Shown: positions 1 through 7,499 of the stretch, in pieces
Layout: each line of letters begins with the position of its first letter
How positions within the stretch are numbered: the stretch's first letter is position 1
NCBI RefSeq assembly: GCF_016522065.1
Contig: NZ_JAEHFV010000002.1
Span: forward strand, 496,001 to 560,000
DNA length: 64,000 nucleotides
Origin: Flavobacterium agrisoli
GTDB taxonomy: Bacteria > Bacteroidota > Bacteroidia > Flavobacteriales > Flavobacteriaceae
Direction of reading: 5' to 3'
Notes under the pieces: generated by a model
Told to the model about the DNA's origin: nothing
Databases searched by the model: none
The model's input: the letters and a program-made list of their open reading frames with translations, nothing else
Position numbers and translations under genes: made by a program

Positions 1-799
1 GATTTGACAATTTCCTTACGTAAATTGCGACTAAAACCTTCTACTTTGAAAATGATAAACACTTTTGAAAGTAAATCCAAATAGTTATCAACTGTATTTT
101 TAGAAAGTTGTAACTGATTGCCTAATTCTTGCAAAGAAACTTCTTTCCCTACTTGATAAGCAATCAATCGCAATAAATTATAAATTTTGTCAGCTTGCTT
201 AATACCTTCAAAAACTAAAATATCTTTGAGCAAATAGGAATTAATAATTTCGTTCAAATATTCTTTTTTTTCCTCCCAATCCTGATATTGAATGAGTTCC
301 GGATAGCCTCCGAAAAGTAATCGCTCTTCTAAATTTTCAGTGATTTGCTTGTAATTTTCTTTTGTACTGAACTCTATTTGTGCCAAAGGAAAAAGATATA
401 AGGTGTTTTTTCGCCCGACTAAGGGTTCTCCTAAATTATTATTCAAATCAAAAATAGAAGAGCCTGTAGCAATAATTTTTATTCCGTCAATACTATCAAC
501 TATAAGTTTTAAAATTAACCCAATATTTGGTATTGTTTGAGCTTCATCAATAACTAACAGATTTATATTGGCTAAAAGTCTTTTGTAATTTGAAACAGAA
601 CGCTCCTGCAATAAATTAGCATCGTGAATATCTTCTCCGTTAAGTTGTAAATAACTTTCTGCGGGAACGGTTTTTAAATAATTCTTGATCAATTCTGTTT
701 TTCCAACACGCCTTGCCCCCAACAAAATTAATACTTTGTTTGGTAAAACTTTTTTGCTGAAATTATCAAAAACAGCTCTTTTTAAATAACTTTTCATTG
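1..799 (-). CDS. AAA+ ATPase with DUF4143-type C-terminus, partial
   Basis: The gene reads right to left and leaves the window at base 1, so the C-terminus is missing; about 266 codons are visible. The N-terminus begins MKSYLKRAVFDNF and is followed at once by a Walker A loop (LLGARRVGKTEL) and later a Walker B (LLVIDEAQ) and a sensor-like stretch (IIATGSSIFDL). This order is typical of the prokaryotic 'ATPase, AAA+ superfamily, DUF4143' family. Its substrate is not known, and its members are scattered accessory genes. The visible end looks like the start of the DUF4143 winged-helix region. The ATG at 799 is preceded by a TAACTTTG -7 box (824-831, minus strand). Confident on the family, no claim on function. 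Confidence 0.85.
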
Positions 800-823
800 T
801 TGTTGGAATTTAAATCAATATCA

Positions 824-831
824 AAGTTAAT
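824..831 (-). promoter_or_regulatory. Probable -7 box of the ATPase gene
   Basis: On the minus strand this reads TAACTTTG, an exact match to the Bacteroidota TAnnTTTG element, 24 bases before the ATG. A TTG that could serve as the -33 element lies inside the first palindromic repeat (856-858), but the 24-base spacer is slightly long. Confidence 0.45.
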
Positions 832-840
832 TAAAAAAAT

Positions 841-919
841 GTAAATTCAGTCAGTCAATTGACTAAATTAATGTAAATTCAGTCAGTCAATTGACTAAAT
901 TAATGTAAATTCAGTCAGT
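841..919. repeat. 32-bp direct repeat, 2.5 copies, with internal palindrome
   Basis: Units at 841-872 and 873-904 are identical, and a partial third copy runs 905-919. Each full unit contains the perfect 12-bp palindrome AGTCAATTGACT (853-864 and 885-896). The array ends just upstream of the ATPase promoter, so it may hold operator sites. This is inference; no known regulator motif was recognised. Confidence 0.8.
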
Positions 920-920
920 A

Positions 921-953
921 AAAAAGAAAAAAGCCCAGTTTTATAACTGAGCT
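921..953 (-). terminator. Intrinsic terminator of rpiB
   Basis: On the minus strand the sequence forms a 9-bp stem (AGCTCAGTT / AACTGGGCT, one G-T pair) with a 4-base loop, followed by a run of six T and further T-rich sequence. It lies 36 bases after the rpiB stop. Confidence 0.85.
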
Positions 954-988
954 CATATAACTATTGGTGCGAAGCACCGCCAAAAAAA

Positions 989-1420
989 TTATTGACAAGC
1001 AATTTTATCAACTCTATTTTGGTGTCTTCCGCCTTCAAAAGCAGTTTCAAGGAAAGTTTCAACTATTTCAACCGCTTGTTGAATAGACGTATAACGTGCT
1101 GGTATACTCACCACATTAGCATCATTATGCAAACGAGTTAAATACGCAATTTCTTTAGTCCAACATAATCCTGCTCTAACTCCTGTGTGTTTGTTAACCG
1201 TCATCGCAATTCCGTTTCCAGATCCGCAAATTACAATTCCAAAATCGGCTTTACCATTCTCAACATCAGAGGCAACTGGATGTCCAAAATCGGGATAATC
1301 CACTGAAGCTTCGGAATCGGTTCCGTAATTGGTTACTTCGTGCCCTTTTGATTCTAAATACTGAACAATGGCTTTTTTATAATCGGGTCCTGCGTGATCG
1401 TTTCCGATAGAAATTTTCAT
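989..1420 (-). CDS. rpiB: Ribose-5-phosphate isomerase B
   Basis: 143 residues, the usual length for RpiB. The enzyme interconverts ribose-5-phosphate and ribulose-5-phosphate in the cytosolic non-oxidative pentose phosphate pathway. Visible family marks are the N-terminal IGNDHAG (Asp8, His9), the DYPDFG segment after residue 40, and the GIVICGSGNGIAM loop with the catalytic Cys65 and anion-binding glycines. HNDANV near residue 100 is also typical. The gene is monocistronic in appearance, with its own terminator at 921-953 and a TAAATTTG -7 box 31 bases upstream of the ATG. Nothing unusual seen. Confidence 0.95.
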   Translation of the reverse strand: MKISIGNDHAGPDYKKAIVQYLESKGHEVTNYGTDSEASVDYPDFGHPVASDVENGKADFGIVICGSGNGIAMTVNKHTGVRAGLCWTKEIAYLTRLHNDANVVSIPARYTSIQQAVEIVETFLETAFEGGRHQNRVDKIACQ

Positions 1421-1450
1421 ATGATTTCAATTATTAATAAGTTGTGTGTG

Positions 1451-1458
1451 CAAATTTA
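1451..1458 (-). promoter_or_regulatory. Probable -7 box of rpiB
   Basis: Minus strand TAAATTTG matches the Bacteroidota TAnnTTTG element exactly. No convincing -33 TTG is seen at the right spacing, so the call rests on the -7 box and its distance to the ATG. Confidence 0.4.
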
Positions 1459-2183
1459 GCCAAAGAAATTTACATCTACTTTATTTCCAATTTTTATTTA
1501 ACGTGTAAAAAAAGCTAGCGTATTGATTATTAAATAATTAACAACTAAATAATGTATTTTTAAACTATAATGTAACTAAAAACCAATAAGTTAGCAAAAA
1601 ATAAAAAAATAAAAAATGAATAAAACAGTGATAATCAATACCAATAAGTAGTTTTAAATGTTAATTTTTTAGAATGTTGATAGTAAAACTTAATTCGTTG
1701 ATATTCAGTTAACTTTAAATTAACAGAAAATGTTAATAACTACACAAAGAAAAAGAGAACTTTTTTTTGGATGTTTTAAAAAAAAACGTAATCCAAAACT
1801 GCAATTTAAAATCCTAATAAAGTTTCTTGAATTTTTAGAAAAGTTATCAATACAAAAAGGATCATTTTTAACAATAAACCGAAATTGAACTTATCTACAA
1901 AATCAAATCATTTTTGCTTTTCAACGATTGTTAATTACATTTTAAAAAGACTTAAAAATAAATACTTTAACCTAAAATAATACTGTTAATAACTCCCAAT
2001 AACTAACTAAAACTTCATTTCAATGCTTTTCAAAATAAATTTATACCACCTATTAACAAGCTATAATAACCATCAAAAATTAATTTAATTTAAAATTTTT
2101 TTATTGTTGTATTTAATATATGTTGAAAACTTTGAAACGTGTAAAAATGAAATTTTTTTATAGGGTAGGAGGAAAGTGAAAAT
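1459..2183. other. Long AT-rich gene-free stretch; weak candidate origin region
   Basis: About 725 bases without a credible reading frame, visibly richer in A and T than its surroundings. It contains a near-consensus DnaA box TTATCTACA (1891-1899), TTATCAATA (1844-1852) and a repeated TGTTAATAACT (1731-1741 and 1984-1994; its complement contains TTATTAACA), plus several other GTTAA-type words. Such composition suits an unwinding region, and parS sites lie about 16 kb away, but the DnaA-like boxes are degenerate and none is a perfect TTATCCACA. Function is not established. Confidence 0.3.
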
Positions 2184-2417
2184 TTAAACGATTCGAAGTG
2201 GACTGTTTAAATTGTCGATGATAGATTGAACGCGTTCAAAATCGGTGGTGTGTACTTTGAGTTTGATGCCACCCAAAGCAGTGGCGTAAAAAGGAACGAC
2301 AGAAAGGGTGGTTTCGTTTTCAAAATAAAACGGAATTTCTTCTTGCTCGAGCAAATGTTTTAAAACAACCGTTTCGTGTTGATAATTAAAAACTGCAATG
2401 GTTTTAAAGCCTTTCAT
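2184..2417 (-). CDS. Small DUF2007-like protein
   Basis: 77 residues, beginning MKGFKTIAVFNYQHE. The pattern of a beta strand, then LKHLLEQEEIPFYFENE, a small-residue loop (ATALGGIKLKVHTTDFERVQSIID) and a C-terminal strand resembles the DUF2007 'putative signal transducing protein' fold, a ferredoxin-like small domain common in Bacteroidota. Its biochemical role is unknown. It is transcribed divergently from rnr, with 108 bases between the two starts. The family assignment was made by eye and is moderately sure; there is no signal peptide or membrane segment. Confidence 0.75.
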   Translation of the reverse strand: MKGFKTIAVFNYQHETVVLKHLLEQEEIPFYFENETTLSVVPFYATALGGIKLKVHTTDFERVQSIIDNLNSPLRIV

Positions 2418-2525
2418 GACCTTTTTTTTATAAATATACGAAAGTTATATTTTTAATAAATATACTCGTTAAAATCTTATATATAATATCTTCTTTGTAA
2501 TTTTAAACTTTATAAGAAAAGATAT

Positions 2526-4709
2526 ATGAGTAAGAAAATTAGAAAGCCGATAAAAAATGATAAGGATTTTTCGGGTAAGATACTTAAAATTTTATCGCAA
2601 AATGCTAATAAACCATTCAACTACAAACAAATAGCGGCAAAATTAGAAGTAGACGATACCAAAAGTCGCAATCAAATAATCAAAGATTTAAAAATTTTAG
2701 CCTCTCAAAAAAAATTAATCGAATCCGAACCTGGAAAGTATTTAATTAAAGCTGTTAGCCAAGATTATTACGAAGGAACTATTGACATGACGAGCCGTAA
2801 AACGGCTTATTTTATTTGTGAGGAATTTACCGAAGATGTTTTTATTCCGACCAATAATTTGAATCGCGCTTTAGATAAAGACAAAGTCAAAGTTTACGTA
2901 TACAACCGACGAAAAGGTAAACGTCCTGAAGGTGAAGTTATTGAAGTAATCGAAAGACACAAAACCGAATTTGTAGGTGTAATTGATATTCAACCCAATT
3001 TTGCTTTTGTCTCAACGGCAAATCCAAAAATGTATACCGATATTTTTATTCCGAAAGATAAAATGGGCGATGCCGAAAATGGTGATGTGGTTTTGGTAGC
3101 TATTGAAGATTGGAAAAAACGAGCCGACAGCCCATTTGGGGTGGTTTTAAAAGTACTTGGTAAACCGGGTGAACACAATACCGAGATTCATGCTATTTTG
3201 GCTGAATACGGCCTTCCAGCTGAATTTCCGATAGAAGTAGAAGTTTTTGCTCAGAAAATTGATACTTCAATTCAGGAAGAGGAAATTGCCAAACGTCGTG
3301 ACATGCGGGATACGTTGACTTTTACTATCGATCCAAAAGATGCTAAAGATTTTGACGATGCCTTGTCCTTCAAGAAATTAGAGAATGGCAATTTTGAAAT
3401 CGGAATCCATATTGCCGATGTTTCGCATTATTTGCAAGAAGATACTATTTTAGATGACGAAGCCTATCAAAGAGCCACTTCAGTTTATTTAGTCGATCGA
3501 GTAGTGCCGATGCTTCCAGAAGTATTGTCAAACTTTGCCTGTTCATTACGACCGAATGAAGAAAAATATACATTTTCGGCCGTTTTTGAAGTTTCACCAG
3601 CCGCTCAAGTGGTGAACCAATGGTTTGGAAGAACAGTTATTTATTCGGATCAGCGTTTTGCTTACGAGGAAGCTCAAGAAATTATTGAAACGAAAGGAAA
3701 TACCATTTCGGAAGCAGTTTCTATAACCGGAAGTTCGTATGTAGTAAAAGACGAAATTGCCGAAGCTATTTTAAAACTAGATGATTTAGCTAAAATTCTT
3801 CGTAAAAAAAGAATGCAAAATGGGGCAATTTCTTTTGATAAAGTCGAAGTAAAATTCAATTTAGATCAAGACGGTGAACCAGAAGGTGTGTACTTTAAAG
3901 TCTCTAAAGATGCCAATCATTTGATTGAAGAATTCATGCTTTTAGCCAACCGAAAAGTAGCCGAATTTATTGGCAAACAAAAGAAAACCTTTGTTTACCG
4001 AATTCACGATGAGCCAAACGAAGACAAATTAATTGCCATGCAAACGGTAATTGCCAAGTTTGGTTATAAAATAGACTTTAGAAACAAAGGTGATATTTCG
4101 AAATCGTTAAACGCTTTAATGGAAGAAGTTAACGGTAAAAAAGAACAAAATTTAATCGATACTTTAGCCATTCGAAGCATGAGTAAAGCCAAATATTCAA
4201 CCGATAATATTGGACATTATGGTTTGGCTTTTGATTATTATTCGCATTTTACTTCACCAATTCGTCGTTATCCTGATGTTATGGTACACCGTTTGCTGCA
4301 ATTTTATTTGGATGGAGGCGCTTCAGTAAGCGAAGAAATTTACGAAACCAAATGTTTGCATTGTTCGAGCATGGAAGGTTTGGCATCCAATGCAGAGCGG
4401 GATAGCATCAAATACATGCAAGTGAAATACATGCAAGACCATCAAAATGAGGAGTTTTTGGGTGTTATTTCGGGCGTAACCGAATGGGGAATTTACGTAG
4501 AAATCGTCTCAAATAAATGCGAAGGGATGGTTCGAATTAGAGAAATAAAAGATGATTATTATACTTTTGACGAAAAGCAGTATGCTATGGTAGGAGCGAC
4601 TTCGGGTCGTATTTTGCAATTAGGAGACGAAGTATATGTTAAGGTTAAAAATGCCGATTTAGTAAAAAAACAACTCGATTTTCATTTTTTAAGAAGAGCG
4701 GGAGAGTAA
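2526..4709 (+). CDS. rnr: Ribonuclease R
   Basis: 727 residues, normal for RNase R. It is a processive 3'-5' exoribonuclease that degrades structured RNA in the cytoplasm. Domains in order: N-terminal winged helix (about 15-75), two cold-shock domains (about 80-230), the RNB catalytic domain with its metal-binding aspartates in DPKDAKDFDDA (Asp269, Asp275, Asp277, Asp278), the HYGLAF and FTSPIRRYPD signatures near 570-590, and a C-terminal S1 domain (from about 640). It heads an operon: the next gene starts 20 bases after the stop. Translation starts at ATG 2526 with no strong Shine-Dalgarno, as is usual in this phylum. Confidence 0.96.
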   Translation: MSKKIRKPIKNDKDFSGKILKILSQNANKPFNYKQIAAKLEVDDTKSRNQIIKDLKILASQKKLIESEPGKYLIKAVSQDYYEGTIDMTSRKTAYFICEEFTEDVFIPTNNLNRALDKDKVKVYVYNRRKGKRPEGEVIEVIERHKTEFVGVIDIQPNFAFVSTANPKMYTDIFIPKDKMGDAENGDVVLVAIEDWKKRADSPFGVVLKVLGKPGEHNTEIHAILAEYGLPAEFPIEVEVFAQKIDTSIQEEEIAKRRDMRDTLTFTIDPKDAKDFDDALSFKKLENGNFEIGIHIADVSHYLQEDTILDDEAYQRATSVYLVDRVVPMLPEVLSNFACSLRPNEEKYTFSAVFEVSPAAQVVNQWFGRTVIYSDQRFAYEEAQEIIETKGNTISEAVSITGSSYVVKDEIAEAILKLDDLAKILRKKRMQNGAISFDKVEVKFNLDQDGEPEGVYFKVSKDANHLIEEFMLLANRKVAEFIGKQKKTFVYRIHDEPNEDKLIAMQTVIAKFGYKIDFRNKGDISKSLNALMEEVNGKKEQNLIDTLAIRSMSKAKYSTDNIGHYGLAFDYYSHFTSPIRRYPDVMVHRLLQFYLDGGASVSEEIYETKCLHCSSMEGLASNAERDSIKYMQVKYMQDHQNEEFLGVISGVTEWGIYVEIVSNKCEGMVRIREIKDDYYTFDEKQYAMVGATSGRILQLGDEVYVKVKNADLVKKQLDFHFLRRAGE

Positions 4710-4729
4710 TAAAAAAAACAGATAAAAGT

Positions 4730-5398
4730 ATGAAAAAGATCATTTTAGCAATAGGAATTTTAGCTGCACAATTCAGTTTTGGACAAGTCAATAAACCATT
4801 AGGAGATTTTGACGAAGTAAAAGTTTTTGATCAATTAAGTGTGCAATTGATTCATAGTAACGATAATAAAATCGAAATAACAGGCGATAGAAGCGATGAA
4901 GTTGAAATTGTCAACAAAAATGGACAATTAAAATTAAGAATGCCATTTCCAAAATTACTTTCAGGGAATAATTTGAGCATCAAATTGTATTTTAAACGCA
5001 TTGAAACTATCGATGTAAACGAAGGTAGTATTGTCAGTTCTAAAGAAGTTTTTAAACAAACAGCATTTGATTTAAGTGCACAAGAAGGCGCTAAAGTAGA
5101 GGTGAATTTGGATGTTGAAAAACTAAAAGTTACTTCGGTTTCGGGCGGAATTGTAAATGCAAGTGGCTCAGCTACTAATATGAACGCTAGTTTGAGTGCA
5201 GGTGGTTTTTTAGAAGCAAAAGATTTAAAAACCTCCCAAACAACCGTAAGCGTTTCTGCTGGTGGTAAAGCGGAAATTAACGCCAGTACTTTAGTAGATG
5301 CCAAAACAAATGCGGGAGGTGCCATTTACATTTATGGTAAACCAAAACAAATCAATCAAAAAACCGTTTTAGGTGGAAAAATTGAAGAAAAAGAATAA
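4730..5398 (+). CDS. GIN-domain (DUF2807) secreted protein
   Basis: 222 residues with a signal peptide (MKKIILAIGILAAQFSFGQ, cleavage after about 19). The rest is rich in short beta strands with alternating V/K/S residues (for example FDEVKVFDQLSVQLIHS and later SAGGKAEINAS), as in the 'head GIN domain' / DUF2807 beta-solenoid family common in Bacteroidota. The molecular role is not known; export to the periplasm or outer membrane is likely. It is the middle gene of an rnr operon, 20 bases behind rnr and 12 bases ahead of the LysE gene. An antisense frame over this gene is a shadow. Confidence 0.85.
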   Translation: MKKIILAIGILAAQFSFGQVNKPLGDFDEVKVFDQLSVQLIHSNDNKIEITGDRSDEVEIVNKNGQLKLRMPFPKLLSGNNLSIKLYFKRIETIDVNEGSIVSSKEVFKQTAFDLSAQEGAKVEVNLDVEKLKVTSVSGGIVNASGSATNMNASLSAGGFLEAKDLKTSQTTVSVSAGGKAEINASTLVDAKTNAGGAIYIYGKPKQINQKTVLGGKIEEKE

Positions 5399-5410
5399 AG
5401 TTACATTTAA

Positions 5411-6088
5411 ATGATACATGATATTTTAACAGGGATTCCGTGGGGTATTTTTTTAAGCTTCATGATAGGACCTGTCTTTTTTATTTTAATAGAAACCAGT
5501 ATTACCAAAGGATTCAGAGCTGCAATAGCTTTTGATTTTGGAGTAGTATTGGGAGATATTTTTTTTATTGCTATTGCTTATTTAGGAAGTTACCGTTTAA
5601 TTAAAAGCCTTGAAGATAAACCTGCTTTATTTATTTTTGGTGGTATTATTATGTTGGCTTACGGCGTAATTTCGTTTGTTAGATTAAAAAAAGAAGTCCG
5701 TATTGATGACGAAGCCATTGACCGCGATATTTTAAAAAGAGATTACGCTTCACTATTTGTAAAAGGATTTTTACTCAATGTGATTAATATTGGAGTTTTA
5801 GGTTTTTGGATGGCTATAATTATTTCGGTTGGACCCAAATTAGATATGCAAACCTCGCGAATGATGGTCTTTTTTACCACCGTAATTTGTACTTATTTAA
5901 TCATTGATAGCCTTAAAATTGTATTGGCTAAACAATTAAAATCAAAAATGACACCAACTAATATTTTAAAAATCAAAAAAGGAATAAGCGTAGTGTTGAT
6001 GGTTTTTGGATTGGTTTTAATCATCCAAGGTTGGTTTCCTAAAGAAAAAGAAATGGTTAAAAATGCTTTTGAAAATATCGATAAATAA
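5411..6088 (+). CDS. LysE-family translocator
   Basis: 225 residues with about six hydrophobic helices. The N-terminus (GIPWGIFLSFMIGPVFFILIETSITKGFRAAIAFDFGVVLGD) has the conserved proline-glycine-glycine spacing of LysE/RhtB exporters, including the GxxxGD motif at the end of helix 2. Family members export amino acids or related small molecules across the inner membrane; the substrate cannot be read from sequence. It ends the rnr operon and is followed at 6112 by a good intrinsic terminator. Confidence 0.88.
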   Translation: MIHDILTGIPWGIFLSFMIGPVFFILIETSITKGFRAAIAFDFGVVLGDIFFIAIAYLGSYRLIKSLEDKPALFIFGGIIMLAYGVISFVRLKKEVRIDDEAIDRDILKRDYASLFVKGFLLNVINIGVLGFWMAIIISVGPKLDMQTSRMMVFFTTVICTYLIIDSLKIVLAKQLKSKMTPTNILKIKKGISVVLMVFGLVLIIQGWFPKEKEMVKNAFENIDK

Positions 6089-6111
6089 AAGCAAATCAAT
6101 ATAATAAATTA

Positions 6112-6140
6112 AACCTCTTTATAAACGAAGAGGTTTTTTT
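6112..6140 (+). terminator. Terminator of the rnr operon
   Basis: Stem AACCTCTT / AAGAGGTT with an 8-base loop, then a run of seven T, 24 bases after the LysE-family stop. Confidence 0.9.
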
Positions 6141-6329
6141 ATTGCTATTAATTGATGAATGGCTTCACTTGAAATAATGAAAATAAAAGGAGATATGATA
6201 AGCTAAAATAGCTTCGATTTCTTTTAAATAATAGAATACAAAACATTGATATGTAAAGGTAAAATATCTATTTTCTGTCTAGATCCGAAGAATTTTTACG
6301 TAATATAAAAAAACATATCAAAGTTGATA
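6141..6329. other. Gene-free spacer
   Basis: AT-rich spacer between the operon terminator and the tRNA-derived repeat array. I see no coding frame, promoter match or repeat in it. Confidence 0.6.
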
Positions 6330-6866
6330 GGTTAATTCCAATTTACCATTCGGATTCGAATCTTTCCTTTTCTAATTTTTTTTAAAAAATTATTCAAAAA
6401 AACTCTCAATATGATAGGTTAATTCCAATCTTTCGTGCGGATTCGAACCTCTGCTTTACCTATTTTTTTTAAAAATTAATCAAAAAATAACCTCTCAAAT
6501 TGAGAGATTAATTCCAATTTATCGTTCGGATTCGAACCTTTTCTTTACCTAATTTTTTAAAAAAATTATTCAAAAAAAAAACCTCTCATATTGATAGGTT
6601 AATTCCAATTTATCGTTCGGATTCGAACCTTATCTTTACCTAATTTTTTTTAAAAATTAATCAAAAAAAAACCTCTCAAATTGAGAGGTTAATTCCAATC
6701 TATCGTCTGGATTCGAACCTTTTCTTTACCTAATTTTTTTAAAAAATTATTCAAAAAAAAAACTCTCAATATGATAGGTTAATTCCAATTTATCGTTCGG
6801 ATTCGAAGCTTTTCTTTACCTAATTTTTTTTAAAAATTATTCAAAAAAAAACCTCTCATATTGAGA
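6330..6866 (-). repeat. Six tandem 90-bp copies of tRNA-Cys 3' end plus terminator
   Basis: Units begin at 6330, 6417, 6506, 6597, 6687 and 6777, and the same words recur at 6867 in the true tRNA locus, so spacing is 87-91 bases. Read on the minus strand, each unit carries a copy of the tRNA T arm (GGTTCGAATCC, one base changed in two units) and a degraded acceptor 3' strand, a GAATTAACC junction, a hairpin related to the tRNA terminator with a T run, then an A/T spacer and GGTAAAG. The acceptor stem and flanks of the T arm are mutated in all six, so none is a functional tRNA. Hairpins in the 6506 and 6687 junctions keep near-perfect stems; others carry a mismatch. Confidence 0.92.
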
Positions 6867-6870
6867 GGTT
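6849..6870 (-). terminator. Terminator of tRNA-Cys
   Basis: Minus strand stem AACCTCTCA / TGAGAGGTT with a 3-base loop, directly followed by nine T. It starts 7 bases after the discriminator base of the tRNA and is the best-preserved version of the hairpin found in the six repeat units. Confidence 0.9.
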
Positions 6871-6877
6871 AATTCCG

Positions 6878-6948
6878 AGGCATCGTCCGGATTCGAACCG
6901 GAGTAGGAGCTTTTGCAGAGCCCAGCCTAGCCACTCGGCCACGACGCC
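6878..6948 (-). tRNA. tRNA-Cys (anticodon GCA)
   Basis: 71 bases. The acceptor stem pairs GGCGTCG with CGATGCC (one G-T), and the discriminator base is T, the identity base of tRNA-Cys. The D arm contains GGCCGAGTGGCTAGGC, the anticodon stem GGGCT/AGCTC encloses the 7-base loop CTGCAAA (anticodon GCA), and the T arm is CCGGTTCGAATCCGG. CCA is not encoded. A promoter lies at 6965-6995 and a terminator immediately downstream. All stems were checked by hand. Confidence 0.97.
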
Positions 6949-6964
6949 TTATTGTTATGGACTG

Positions 6965-6995
6965 CAAAAGTAACTAATTTCTTCGAAGTTCAAAA
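6965..6995 (-). promoter_or_regulatory. Promoter of tRNA-Cys
   Basis: Minus strand TTTTG, 18-base spacer, TACTTTTG: a very good match to the Bacteroidota -33 TTTG / -7 TAnnTTTG promoter. The -7 box is 16 bases before the first tRNA base. Confidence 0.8.
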
Positions 6996-7025
6996 TATAA
7001 TTAAAAACTATTTTTGTAAAACTCC

Positions 7026-7400
7026 TTATAAACCATAATCGGGTTTACGTACTTCTTTCATTTTTATAGTAACCGATTCTACATCGCCACCAATAGGAGG
7101 ATTAATTTTAGAAACTTCAACAATGGTTTTTTCTACCATCGGAATTTCGTCTAAAACACGTCTATTAATACGTTTGGCAACATGTTCTAATAAATGCGAA
7201 CGAACAGCCATTTCTTCTACTACAATACGGTTTAAATGTACATAATCCACAGTATCAGATAAATGATCGGTTTTAGTTGACTTTTTTAAATTGGCTTTAA
7301 TGGTCAAATTAACCGAATAATCGGATCCAATTTTACCCTCTTCAATCAAACAACCATGATAGGAAAAGGTGCGGATATTTTTTAATTTAATGATGCTCAT
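7026..7400 (-). CDS. folB: Dihydroneopterin aldolase
   Basis: 124 residues, the normal size. The enzyme cleaves 7,8-dihydroneopterin to 6-hydroxymethyl-dihydropterin and glycolaldehyde in folate synthesis. Recognisable features are the N-terminal IKLKNIRTFSYHGCLIEEGKIGSDYSVNL with the substrate-binding Glu, the central DTVDYVHL (DTxDY motif of the tunnel-fold family), LLEHVAKRI, and a C-terminal Lys-rich strand (VTIKMKEVRKP). It is transcribed away from glnS, with 99 bases between the two start codons. Start at ATG 7400 is well placed. Confidence 0.93.
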   Translation of the reverse strand: MSIIKLKNIRTFSYHGCLIEEGKIGSDYSVNLTIKANLKKSTKTDHLSDTVDYVHLNRIVVEEMAVRSHLLEHVAKRINRRVLDEIPMVEKTIVEVSKINPPIGGDVESVTIKMKEVRKPDYGL

Positions 7401-7473
7401 GTTTATTTTGTTGGTGTTATAACTTTAATTGTACTACAGCCTAAGTTTAAGCCTAAACCTTTCTGCTTTTTTT

Positions 7474-7481
7474 TATCTTTG
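7474..7481 (+). promoter_or_regulatory. -7 box of glnS
   Basis: TATCTTTG is an exact TAnnTTTG match. It lies 18 bases before ATG 7500 and overlaps the next in-frame upstream start-like codon at 7479, which argues that translation begins at 7500. Confidence 0.6.
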
Positions 7482-7499
7482 CTAAAAATATACAAAAAT

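Noticed and set aside
4852..5325. Minus-strand frame opposite the GIN-domain gene
   Set aside because: Shadow of a beta-rich gene on the other strand; no start context or protein pattern.
6330..6866. Idea that the 90-bp array is a CRISPR
   Set aside because: Units are contiguous and similar along their whole length; there are no unique spacers, and no cas genes are in the window.
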